Shown here: one piece after another, positions 48,401 to 57,130 of the stretch | Layout: each line of letters starts with the position of its first letter | Numbering within the stretch: the first letter of the stretch is position 1 | NCBI RefSeq assembly: GCF_932526225.1 | Contig: NC_064043.1 | Span: 7,183,501-7,247,500 of the forward strand | Length of the DNA stretch: 64,000 bases | Direction of reading: 5' to 3' | DNA from: Nematostella vectensis | Taxonomy: Eukaryota > Cnidaria > Anthozoa > Actiniaria > Edwardsiidae | Notes under the pieces: generated by a model | Told to the model about the DNA's origin: nothing | Seen by the model: the letters and a program-made list of their open reading frames with translations, nothing else | Databases searched by the model: none | Made by a program: the position numbers and the translations under genes

Positions 48401-50011
48401 CAGGTGATAAAAGTAATGACTTATAAAAAACTGAACATTACTGTAATGGCAATGGTGACTATGGTTATTGTTATGGTAATGGCAGTTATGATCATAGTGA
48501 TAGCGATCATGAAGGCTGTTCTTTGAGGATGTTGACGATGTACGTAACACTGATCTGATGTGGCAATGAAATTCAAGGGAAAATTCCAATTGGGAAATTT
48601 ATTTTGGTTGTTTCTTTGTCATTGTTTTTCTTCTTCTTCTATGGCCAATGGCATTTTTCTTAATTTTCAGGACACAATCCTATTCTCTCTGACCAATCAT
48701 GGTGACACTTCTTCGTACCCAATCAAGACAACTATCGCTTTGTTACGCAATTTTGTTGCTAAGCAACAACTACGCCTATTCGTACCAGCCCGAGGCGGCT
48801 CCAAATGGGTAACCGTACAAAACATAACATTCAACGCGACCTTTGATTATATCTGCCACCCACCGAATACGACACAACAGCCTCCGGCTACTACTACAAG
48901 AATGAAAACAGATGCACCCGGAGTTCCTGAAAAACCGAGTGACAACTCCATCCTTACCCACCCCTCCCCTGATCACTCACAGCCCACCCCGCATGATCCC
49001 ATAGCTACCAAGGGACTGGCGCCCAGAGACATCTTTATTGTGGTCATCACAGCTTTGGGAGGGACGGCTATGTGCCCGCTGATCCTTTTCTTTGCGTATC
49101 GTCGGCGCAGGCGCAAACGACTAGCTCCATCGCCGAGTCCAGAGGTAGATGAGGATTTGCCTTCAGATGTTAGTCGAATTACTGATATAGAGTTTGATAT
49201 TTCTGAAGCTGAGGAGTCTAAAGTATCGAGTGTTACAGGTAAAGACGCTACAGCTCGTAGAGAAAGTAGAGTGATAGAACAACCAGTTTGGTCTGGGAAG
49301 TATCGCAGGAAGAATGTCTGGAAAATAAAAGTGTTAGCTGCAGCTCGACTTGAGGAAAACGCGCGAAGAAAAAATAAGCAAACCAGTGAGATAACATCAT
49401 CAACGCGAAACGAGCAGTTAGAAAGTGAAACATTATCGGCACACAATCCGAAAATAGATACATCACAACAATTTCAAGATTCTTTACAAGCACACTATAC
49501 ACGGCACCAACAGAGCCTCACAGTTGATCCAATGGGTGACGACAACGACCAGCAGTTGTCATCACATCGACATGCGCAGAGAAGTAGAAAGGTTTTAACT
49601 GAACTCAACAATGACGCTGGTCAGCAGATGTTACAAATAAAACATGCACCTTCCACTGCGGTAACACCACATCGAATTCTAAAGTATAGTGATGATGGTT
49701 TTAACCAATCACATTTCACTAAAGACGTTCCACGAAACGTGTTCCGAGAAACAGACTTTGCCATGACAACATTTCGCCCTCATGGAATACGCAGACAAAG
49801 TCTCAATGGAATGCAACGCGAACCACCGAGAAGGCCTGTTCGACATAGCTCTCAGATGGCGAGTGGGGTATTTGTGGCAGAAACTGGTATGAAAAGGAGT
49901 TCACTCACAGATCAAAAGAAATATAGGGACATTGAAAAGCCAAAAGAGGCCTGGGGACAACAGAGGCGAGCAAGCCTGTTGACTAAAAAACCGTCAGCTT
50001 TAGACTTTTAG
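33497..50011 (+). CDS. CACHD1-like VWA and Cache domain protein
   Basis: Exons in phase: 33497..34107, 35149..35296, 35460..35590, 35879..35975, 36505..36609, 36840..37218, 37925..38073, 38234..38386, 39605..39722, 40245..40344, 40421..40504, 42743..42830, 42950..43002, 43205..43313, 43448..43645, 44071..44127, 44202..44280, 45107..45137, 45433..45528, 46486..46636, 46739..46899, 48250..48403, 48671..50011; 1530 residues. A signal peptide and VWA_N region lead to a VWA domain with intact MIDAS (DRSSS at 223-227, later LTDGDP), Cache-type repeats (YIGTEGGVFRVFPG, GVTGLDMT), a Cys-rich stretch (CRCQVACTSC, CPCSCK), one TM helix near 1204-1227 followed by RRRRRKR, and a ~300-residue cytoplasmic tail. 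The alpha2-delta/CACHD1 family modulates membrane channels and receptors. The exon 3/4 junction and a possible missing exon after 40504 are uncertain. Confidence 0.9.
34465..34659. repeat. foldback element (MITE-like), intron 1
   Basis: The left arm GATTTAGACATCACGACTAA (then GTCGTATGCGACT) is the imperfect reverse complement of the right arm GCATACGACTAAATCGTGCT (then GTCTGAATCAGCC), about 35 bp each, with inner inverted TACGACTT / AAGTCGTA motifs. Confidence 0.6.
34661..35000 (-). mobile_element. G-rich MITE, copy 1
   Basis: It shares ordered blocks with 44421-44742 in the opposite orientation: TTTCTTGGGGGG near one end, a ...AAAAAATCC... block with GCATAAAA, GACAATAAAC, TTCTCAATAG, and a block GGGGGTGCGAACGCAC. 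The outer end nearest 34661 appears truncated. It lies in intron 1 of the CACHD1-like gene. Confidence 0.65.
37345..37480. mobile_element. MITE, relative of 7883-8304
   Basis: It begins AGCCTAGTCTCAGGCGTCTA with TGGGTTTCCTGTGG, and ends CCACAGGGAACCCAATCAGG. The termini are inverted and match the family at 7883-8304. It lies in intron 6 of the CACHD1-like gene. Confidence 0.65.
39255..39427. repeat. foldback element, ~52-bp arms
   Basis: Arms at 39255-39306 and 39376-39427 are inverted: GAAATTTCACGCGCGTACTT with TGCTCACTGCCTCGCG on the left, and CAGTGAACAAAGTGCACGCG with TGAAATTTTC on the right. It lies in intron 8 of the CACHD1-like gene. Confidence 0.75.
40507..40790. repeat. degenerate GTCACGCTATC repeats
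   Basis: Variants of GTCACGCTATC recur about eight times at irregular spacing, starting a few bases after the exon-11 donor. Similar GTCACGCA / GTCACACA motifs recur just before exon 12 (about 42688-42740), so the 1.2-kb element at 40910-42132 may have split a longer array. Confidence 0.45.
40910..42132. mobile_element. 1.2-kb element with GCCTAGTGCACACTA TIRs
   Basis: The left end ATGCCTAGTGCACACTA and right end TAGTGTGCACCAGGCAT are 17-bp inverted repeats with one mismatch. Near the right end are multiple ATGACATA / TTATGTCATTATG motifs. No transposase frame is seen, so it is non-autonomous. A short relative lies at 47990-48206. It occupies intron 11 of the CACHD1-like gene. Confidence 0.65.
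41229..41292 (+). other. tRNA-Thr(CGT)-like relic or SINE head
   Basis: The stretch has a D-arm-like GTTGTTAGCGCG, an anticodon stem-loop TTGC-CTCGTAA-GCAA with anticodon CGT, and a T-arm-like CCGGG-GCAAATC-CCCGG missing one loop base. No convincing acceptor stem is present, so it is a pseudogene or a SINE promoter fragment, not a working tRNA. Confidence 0.35.
42514..42631. repeat. 74-bp-spaced duplication carrying two X-boxes
   Basis: A 44-bp segment (42514-42557) recurs at 42588-42631. Each copy includes GTCACCATGGCAAC, a perfect X-box consensus match (42519-42532 and 42593-42606). It lies in intron 11, about 110-220 bp before exon 12 of the CACHD1-like gene. Confidence 0.7.
44421..44742 (+). 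mobile_element. G-rich MITE, copy 2
   Basis: It begins CAGGCCCGCACCCGG and ends CCTGGGTAGGACCTG (inverted ends), with poly-G and poly-C tracts inside. It shares internal blocks with 34661-35000 in the other orientation. It lies in intron 17 of the CACHD1-like gene. Confidence 0.7.
45507..46345. repeat. 40-bp minisatellite of exon-19 end plus donor
   Basis: The first unit is the end of CACHD1-like exon 19 itself (CTGTCTGTAGGACCAATGAA then AG) with its donor GTTAGT. The unit CTGTCTGTAGGACCAATGAA + AGGTTAGTTTGCACGTGTAG then repeats at exactly 40 bp from 45507 to about 45840, and as diverged 40-60-bp units to 46345, about 18 copies. Each unit ends in TAG, so many look like a mini-exon with both splice sites. 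Confidence 0.92.
46990..47700. repeat. 8-bp satellite (ACATAGTA/TG/CG)n
   Basis: The core ACATAGTA, ACATAGTG or ACATAGCG repeats through about 700 bp, broken at intervals by TTACATACATAG. Those breaks fall exactly 69 bp apart at about 47383, 47452, 47521 and 47590, a local higher-order period. It lies in intron 21 of the CACHD1-like gene. Long minus-strand frames (YYVTMSLC repeats) are artefacts of the 8-mer. Confidence 0.9.
47705..47965. repeat. tandem ~105-bp duplication with poly-C
   Basis: AAAATTATAAGGAAATGACT with TGTAGGGACGTG and a later TTGTTTTCTTAATGT occurs at about 47778-47850 and again at about 47883-47950, each next to a poly-C tract. It is probably a MITE-derived segment. Confidence 0.6.
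47990..48206. mobile_element. MITE related to 40910-42132
   Basis: The left end GGTGCACACTAGCAACATAA with CGACATAAG and the right end TTATGTCACTAGTGTGCACT with AGGC are inverted repeats of the same family as the 1.2-kb element. It lies in intron 21 of the CACHD1-like gene. Confidence 0.65.
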
Positions 50012-50044
50012 AATTGTAAGCAGTTACTGTTTGTCTGATCTTTT

Positions 50045-50050
50045 TTTATT
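50045..50050 (-). terminator. AATAAA signal, methyltransferase gene
   Basis: TTTATT on the plus strand reads AATAAA on the minus strand, 119 bp past the methyltransferase stop at 50169 and only 34 bp beyond the stop codon of the convergent CACHD1-like gene. Confidence 0.5.
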
Positions 50051-50168
50051 AATGTAGAGGATTAAGACCTAAGTCTTGTACAGTATATTACCTTTCATAG
50101 TTCAAAAAAGTTCGTACTTCCTGTAAATAATGTAAGAATATATGTTGTAACTTTTACTAAAAAATAGT

Positions 50169-52974
50169 TCACAGAGAACTAGCAACTCTCTTCTTAAACA
50201 AATAATGCGATACCATCCAGTCATTTCCATGATTAAAACCGAAAGTCTCCGAGCAATAAATGAAAAACATCCTCCAATTAAACACTTGCTGAGTCACATT
50301 ATTACTCCCATACGAAGCACTAAAGACCTCTTTTACTTTATCCAGATTTTCATACATTCTCTCGAGCCAAGCTTCTAAGGTCTTAGAGTAATGTTTTCCA
50401 TTCACATGCCAGTGGTCTTTGACAAACAGGTCTTTCTGAAAGTAGAAGAACAAGTCACTTGATGGCATGGTACCTCCAGTAAAGAAGTTCTTTGCCATCC
50501 ATTCTGTGTCTGAGCCTTTCTTGGTTTTGAATTCGTAGGCAAACTCCCGGTGGCAGAGAATTTGGATGAACAGTAGACCGTGTGGCTTTAACCAGCTGGA
50601 AACACGGGACATCAAAATCTCGTAGTTCTTCATGTGCTGTTGATTGAACAAATCAAGAGTTCTGCTAAGACGATCAATTTGTCTTCATGCATTAAAATCA
50701 TAACTAAACATAAAGCGAAACTATTTATGATATTACCCATTCTATATTTACTTAAAAAGAACACTCACACGAAAACGATACTTCCCTGGTTTAAAAGCCC
50801 ATCAAGGTCAATGTGTGCATATTTTCAAATCCAATGCTTGAAACACAGTTCAAATTGACACAAGCATCACATCTACTTTTGAATTTGTGTGCACATTAAG
50901 CATTGTCAAGAAAAGTCAATGGGCTGAATATACACCTTGCTACTAGAAACATGAATTCTCAATGTTATGTAAAATTGTGCCTTATATGGGTATTTTCTGT
51001 CGATCCCACAGAGTTTGGAGCACTTTAAACATCATATTTTCACAAAATAATACTTACCTCAAACATTTCATTTGATATGATCCTGTCAAATCTCAGTGAG
51101 GTTGAAAACACATTAGCATCAGCTGTAATGCACTGTAGTCTGTTTGTGAAGCCCCTTAGCTGTGCTTGTTTCTCAATAAATGCCCTCTGAGTCTGTGAGT
51201 TCGACACACAGGTCACCTTACAGTTGGGATATTTCTCACAAACCCACAGAGCAAGAGATCCCCAACCACACCCCAGATCCTAGATGGGAAAGAGATGTAG
51301 TTAGATATGACATGATGTAGTAAGATATGATTATAATTCATAATGTATAAAAAAATGCAAACCCTGTTTCATTAGGGACAAGAATAGGCACATGGCTAGG
51401 AAGGTTCGTGCATCCCCCTCAACCACCAAAAAGTGGGTGATTGCTTATTGAAGGATTGAAAAATATTTAATACTTGTCCCAAAATTTTTGTGTACCCTCC
51501 AACTTCAACAAAGCCTGGCTATGCACCTGACAAGCTTTGGATCTCATGACCATTTTTAGAGAAGAAAATAGACCTTGTTTAAACAGAACCCATTGGAGAT
51601 GTGATTTTTCTCCGTAACAGTATATGCAAGGTCATTTATAGGAATTGATGTCACTTGGAAGGCAGTTCCGTTTTAATATACCTTATTGCAAGTCCTGTTT
51701 AGACAAATTCTACTGTAAATAGCCTGTATCTACCTGTAATAGCCTGTATCTACCTGTAAGTAGCCTGTATCTCTACTGACAAGTGGTAAGAGCCATATAG
51801 AGGAAAGATTGAAAAGCTTTTAAAGCAATCATATTTCCAAATTTATTGTCTGTAGACACATGCACTATGACGGCATGGTATCATGGTGTTTGCTTATTTT
51901 GTTCCAGGATGTGCTGTTTTTTGTTAATCAATTAGATTTTTGTTGTTACTGTGATATTACGTTATCATATATGTAAAACTGATTACCATCTTCTTGAAGA
52001 CCTTGTGTAGGGCTTTGAACAAGTCTTTGAACAAGTTTTTTTTTTTTTTGGCTATAACTTCTTACATCAGTTATGATTGTCAGCTCTCAATATGACTGGT
52101 GGGAGGACTTGAAAAGGGTGGTGTAGCTAACCTCTTGTAGCACAGGCTTTGACTCGAGTCATGTTACTCTTTTGATACCTTTTCCTGGGTACCAGAGGTA
52201 AGTCAACCACAGGCTCCAAATACTTGGCTAAATGAAGAACATCTAAAATCTAGGGTACCCTTCCTTACCATAACATCTTGACCATCTTCTACTTGTGCCC
52301 TCTTGCAAACCTGGTCCAGCACTGCATCTTCAGCTAAGAAAAGAAAACAAATATATTTCAAAAACAATCAGTTTTCATTTAAGCACCCTCGGTGCTGTGT
52401 ACTGAGGAGGGTTTGATTTGAGAGTATGTGTTCAAGTTCAGATTACATTCAAGCAAAAATAGAGAGATAGATAAAGACCAATGTAAAAGGCAGATAAGTA
52501 AGTCGGACAGAATATATCCCCACTTTACAACTTTCCTATCATTGTCATATTTCTTGCACAGGTTCGCCTCGGCTCCCCGGTGATGTCGTCGTCCCTCGGA
52601 TTTTGTACTAACCTTGTTCTAAAGTTGACACTCCCTCTGGCCAAATGCAAGAGCTGTACTTCAGTCTTTTACCAAGCACCTAAAACAGAGGGTTTTTTTT
52701 TATCAGACATAGTTTCTTCTTAGAATGCCGTCTGGTATTTACGTACCGTCAAAAAGAACTCGGTGGGGACTTCGTAATGTTGTTCATTCGCTTGCTCGGT
52801 CGCAACAGCGATCGGTGATACACGGAGCTTTTTCACCAGTTTCTTCTTGTATTCAAGCTTTCTCTCGACATCCCCATCACATGATAGTTTTTGCAGCCAC
52901 GACGAAAGGTTCTGCCGAATGCCTTCGCGCAAGAAATGATCTTGTTCTTTCAACGTTGCGACTTCGGACGCCAT
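50169..52974 (-). CDS. CFA-synthase/coclaurine NMT-like methyltransferase
   Basis: Five exons (52974..52747, 52679..52613, 52333..52269, 51279..51058, 50636..50169) join in phase to 349 residues. The start ATG at 52974 has the context CCAAGATGG. Landmarks are QHYEVPTEFF, VLGKRLKYSSCIWPEG, the SAM-binding glycine motif DLGCGWGS (residues 121-128), ISNEMFEHMKNYE, then FFTGGTMPSSDLFFYF and HWHVNGKHYSKTLEAWLERM. These mark the cyclopropane-fatty-acyl-phospholipid synthase fold, and the last blocks are most like the plant coclaurine N-methyltransferase branch. It should transfer methyl groups from SAM; the substrate (amine or lipid) is unknown. No signal peptide, so probably cytosolic. The family is patchy in animals, so transfer or ancient loss is worth testing. 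Confidence 0.92.
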
Positions 52975-53849
52975 CTTGGAGAGCTCCACAGGGGTCCCAA
53001 ATAGGACTCTTACCCAGTCTACCGCAGTTTATCGCATGTGAGTTTCAAACAATCCAGAGATCTCCCGAGATGAAACCAAACAATATATGCAACGAAACCT
53101 GACATTTCGAGATCAAAGAAAGCCAAGATCGAGCAAGTACCACAACAATGGGAGAAAAGAGCAGAAAACAAGGGGGTATGAACGAATATGGCCAAGCGCG
53201 AGTTCCAAAACACTAGGTGAGAGGTCAACCGGAAAAGTGTGTGTAAGCTTATTTACTGGCTGACTTTGAGAGCTAATTATTACTTGTTTCGCTTTATCGG
53301 TTAGCTTTATTCCTCTCATGCTAAGTATATTATTGTTACCATTACTGGCACCGGGGAATATTTAGTTCTCACTTGAATGAAATGGTTATGATTTCGGTTC
53401 ACCGCTGAGGAGCTGCAAGATTGAATTGCCGCTCTTTTGTTTGTCGGCTTTTAGTTAATTAAAGTAACAAAATTTGAAAAACCCACCCATGGTAACACCA
53501 ATGGTCAAGCCATTAGAGAGGATTTCGAGGGATAGGGCGATTGGTACTTCAAATTGACCCACTTGTATTTTGAGGGTGGGAGGGGGGGGGGGTGTGGTGG
53601 TGGTGGGGTTGTGCATGATATTTCCCCACATTGCACATTTGAAAAGGAAAAAAAAAAAACATCAGTCCCCAAAGCAAATAAAAGAAGTTTTCTAACTACA
53701 GCCACTATGTATTGCCCTTTTGGGAATTCCTGGACACACGTAGACTACCCCTTGTTAATTTCTTGCCTTGAGATTGGCTTAAGGGCAACCAAATTGCCCT
53801 TCCTTTTCAAGCATTTGCTAGCATGCTAGTGGCACCAGCTGAATACTGT

Positions 53850-53980
53850 GAGAAAATTAAGAAAACTATGAAAAGTATGAAAACTATGGAAATTATGAAT
53901 GCTTTGAAAATTATGAAAACTTTGAAAATTATGAAAACTATAAAAAAAATGAAGCTATGAAAATTATGAAAACAGTGACT
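53850..53980. repeat. degenerate ATGAAAACT repeat
   Basis: The 9-mer ATGAAAACT and variants (ATGAAAATT, TTGAAAATT) recur about a dozen times in 130 bp. It is simple low-complexity sequence. Confidence 0.65.
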
Positions 53981-54347
53981 GAGCTCAAGCAGATCAAGAA
54001 TTTGAGCATCCCCGTATGAGAAGTATGTTACACAAGCATGATGGCACAAACTATGAAACTCCAAACACCTTTGAATTTACAAAGAACATTTGGGAACCCC
54101 GCATTTCTTTGTTGTGTGGACAATTTTCAAAGGGCACCAAGGTGCAAAGGGGAATGAAATTGCACATTATAGCTGATAGGAAAAAAATGCACAATCTTTA
54201 CAAACAAACCCTTCTCCTTTAAATTTCCAAAAACTTCTGGAATATAACAAAGATGACTTTAAGCCCCAGAATTTCCAGTTTCCAATGTGATGAGTTGTAT
54301 GAATTTTTTTATGGAGTAATATAATGCAGACTAAAATTCACTTGATT

Positions 54348-54399
54348 CCAGGGGCGGATCTAGGCTTTTGCTAAATCCTCCCCCTAGATCTGCTACTGG
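54348..54399. repeat. 52-bp mini-foldback
   Basis: CCAGGGGCGGATCTAGGC and CCCTAGATCTGCTACTGG are inverted, with a short spacer. GATTC flanks both sides, a possible target-site duplication. It resembles a minimal MITE. Confidence 0.65.
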
Positions 54400-55142
54400 A
54401 TTCATTTTATGCTTTAGCCCTGGTTGGAGATTTACTATTGACACTTTCAATGTGTTAGCTTTTATTATATGAATATTTACTTATTATCATAAGTAATTTT
54501 AAATAACATCCAGCAAAAAATAGGGTAAAGATAAACAAACAAATTTCCTCAAACCTTCTCTGCTTTTTAAAGTTTAGTCTCTTGTCTTGCACTTATTCCC
54601 GAGGGACAATGGTCTCTTGTTTTTTTTAATTAAAAGAGATTACATTTCCCTTGGAATCAAGTACTAATCCTAAGGAAAAGTTCAGCTTGAGGTAAGGGTA
54701 GTCCAAGTGTAAGTACCAAGATATGACAAGTTCACGGTCGTAGATAGATGAGATCATTCTAGTACCAACTCTTAGTAGTTTGTTATCAGGGAAATGAGAT
54801 ACAGGATACCCCATTTGAGTGGCATTTAAAGATAAACTTTGCGAAAGGGGCTTTTACAGCTCATTTGTCGACCAGAATCTAACAATAAAGAAATAAATAT
54901 CAGGGAAACTTCGTCCAAAACGCTATACACTGTAAACGTGAACTTTTTCACGTGCTGAAAATTTCACGTCTTTCTTTGGGCCTTTAGATTGTATTTATTA
55001 TATGTTTTATGTAAAAAAAGAAGTAAAGAAAGAATGTATACGTTTACATCATAAGAATTACTTTGTGAAAAGTTTGAGAAAAAATATGTTTATCTTGCTT
55101 TATCTCTGTTGGTATACTTTCTACTCTATCTATTTTCTCTTT

Positions 55143-55385
55143 TTATTCAATATCTCTAAAGAATTTGTAGTGTAGTCCTCGTCCCGTTCGGAGCTTGCTG
55201 CATCGGCTCATGCAGTTGGCGTTTAACTTCCCGCATGCTACTGCGCAGTCCAGCTGATTGTCACACCGTAGAAAGCACCTCAGGTAATCTCGCTCGCAGT
55301 CGTTTGTGCAAGGGTCAGCGGTTGCATGCCACAGCGAGAGAACCAGGATGACACACACGATTAGTAGATTGGTAGTCGACGTCAT
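55143..55385 (-). CDS. small secreted eight-Cys peptide 1
   Basis: An 80-residue precursor with signal peptide (MTSTTNLLIVCVILVLSLWH, cleavage probably after ATA) and a mature part of about 57 residues holding eight cysteines spaced CX3CX6CX3CX5CX3CX6CX3C. The paired CX3C spacing suggests two disulfide-stapled helical hairpins (inference). The ATG at 55385 comes directly after a CTTTCCACAG acceptor, so a 5' UTR intron is likely. The peptide at 56518-56757 is a paralog with the same cysteine plan and the same splice position. The tail is basic. I do not recognise a named family; a defence, venom or signalling role is possible but unproven. Confidence 0.75.
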   Translation of the reverse strand: MTSTTNLLIVCVILVLSLWHATADPCTNDCERDYLRCFLRCDNQLDCAVACGKLNANCMSRCSKLRTGRGLHYKFFRDIE

Positions 55386-56517
55386 CTGTGGAAAGACACC
55401 AAAGAATACACAGTCATAACAGGTCCACATGATTCTTCATTCATGCCCGGACACCCATCGATGTTCGCGGGTGTTTCCTCAGTTCTATTTTTACTAGAGA
55501 AGTAAGCGGAGACAAAGAAGGAACCAGAGACATCAGATCAGGCATGAAAAAGGGGTGCGAAGAAAACGATTTCTTTTCTCCCTTCTCCGCTTTCGTCTGT
55601 TTCGCACTTATTTTTACACGCGAAGTAAGCATGTCACGTGTCGAAATCGATGTTCTTTCCCTTTTGCCCAACCCAATAGATCTTTGTAGAGGTATCTTGG
55701 ATGCATGTCTTGATAGCAAAAATCGAGGAAAAAGTGTATTGATGTATTTGCGTTATTGAGTCTGAAAAAATGGATCCAAGATTACAAAGATCTATTGGGT
55801 TGGGCAAAAGGGAAAGAGCATCGATTTCGGCAAGCTATAACCACAAGTTTTTTTGTCAAAGAGGGGCCACCTAAAGCTGCATTAGACTAATCTAAAGCCA
55901 AAGAACGAAAAGAACCAGTTAAACGAAATAAACACTCTTGCAATGACCACTCTTTCGGCTGTTTCTCATCCAAATTTTAAGCGCAACCGTAATTTTCCTA
56001 TTGTCTCTGCAAAGATGCAACCGCAAGTATTCAAGTGCAAGATTATTACGCAATTATTTGATGGCGCTGGCGCTCCTGTTCTTGGTCTTTGTGAGCACCG
56101 ACCTATATTGCCAATTGTTAGTAGCAATCCAAAAACTTTTAGTTTCCACCCAACAACAGGATTATAAAAGCTAATATAAAACTTAATCCTCAATTAGATG
56201 GACACACTATTCCCATAAAACTCAATAAAAATGAAAAGTTTGACATTATTATTATTATTTATTTAGCTTCTTTGAAGATTCAAGAACAGAACCATACTTT
56301 TGTACTCTCAAAAATAACCATTCCTCCTCTAGTATGACTCAACTTTCCAAAATTTAACTACGAATAGCGCTAACAAACTTTTGTAAATAAAAAAATACAT
56401 TCCAGCTAAGTCCTCATGCCTCCAGCACAACAAACTATACAGTTCTGTTTTTTCTCCCTCATTAGAAAGATTTTGCTGCGTGTGTTCTTTTAACGGTACA
56501 CGTTTGTCCATCCGATT
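55386..56517. other. spacer between the two Cys peptides
   Basis: No third peptide copy was found. The stretch should hold the promoter and 5' UTR exon of peptide 1 and the 3' UTR of peptide 2. An inverted repeat lies at 55642-55829. Confidence 0.4.
55642..55829. repeat. inverted repeat, 47-bp arms
   Basis: 55642-55688 and 55783-55829 are reverse complements with about one mismatch (left CTTTTGCCCAACCCAATAGA, right TCTATTGGGTTGGGCAAAAG). The loop is 94 bp. Confidence 0.85.
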
Positions 56518-56757
56518 TCAGTTGTTCGTGGTGTCGAACATTCTCTGGAAAATTTCGCGCTTCTTGGCCCTGAGTCTGCAGATTTGCTGACATCTGTTCA
56601 GACCCATCCCGCACTGGATTCCACAGTACATGTCGTTGCATGGTAGGAAACATCTCGTGTACTGGCCTTGGCATTCATTGTTACATGTTGATTGTTTTGA
56701 CTCGGATATCAGGCTGAATACGAAGGCTACGAGGAAGAGGTAAGCAAGTTTGTACAT
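56518..56757 (-). CDS. small secreted eight-Cys peptide 2
   Basis: A 79-residue precursor with signal peptide (MYKLAYLFLVAFVFSLISES) and eight cysteines spaced CX3CX6CX3CX4CX3CX6CX3C, matching peptide 1 apart from one residue in the central gap. Shared positions include YxRCFLxC and the basic segment after the last Cys. The ATG at 56757 again directly follows an acceptor (CCCTCTTCCAG), so both genes likely have an untranslated first exon. Same strand and about 1.1 kb apart: a tandem duplication. Function unknown. Confidence 0.75.
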   Translation of the reverse strand: MYKLAYLFLVAFVFSLISESKQSTCNNECQGQYTRCFLPCNDMYCGIQCGMGLNRCQQICRLRAKKREIFQRMFDTTNN

Positions 56758-56867
56758 CTGGAAGAGGGAAACAATAGCGTGGGTTTAGTTGATATTACGC
56801 ATGGCAGAATGTGATGGTTATGAGAATCAAAGGTGTAGAATAGTCGTATCTGCTAATAAGGACAACA
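56758..56867. other. upstream flank of Cys peptide 2
   Basis: Probably intron and 5' UTR of the peptide gene; nothing else recognised. Confidence 0.3.
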
Positions 56868-57130
56868 ACAGCGACAACCGCAGCAACAATAGCATTGACA
56901 GCAGCAACAACAACTAAACAGCAACAACAACAACTACAACGGTAGCAACCACAGCAACAACGATGACATCATTGGCATTAACAACAACGACAATAGCAAC
57001 AATAACATTAACAACAATAGCAGCAGCAAAAATAACAGAAGCAAAAATAACAACAACATCGACAACAACAGAATCAGCTATAACAACAACAACAACAACG
57101 ATAACTTTAACAACTACAACAAAAACACTT
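56868..57130. repeat. (ACA)n-type imperfect microsatellite
   Basis: Imperfect ACA/GCA/ATA triplets run for about 260 bp. A plus-strand Thr/Ile-rich frame across it is a triplet artefact. Confidence 0.88.

Larger units (their letters stand above)
52975..55142. other. intergenic region
   Basis: No gene supported. It contains a G-rich tract near 53574-53610, a degenerate ATGAAAACT repeat at about 53850-53980 and a mini-foldback at 54348-54399. Open frames here match no family. Confidence 0.4.

Noticed and set aside
48765-48777. GTTGCTAAGCAAC as an X-box
   Set aside because: It lies in coding sequence of the last CACHD1-like exon and deviates from the consensus, so chance is likely.
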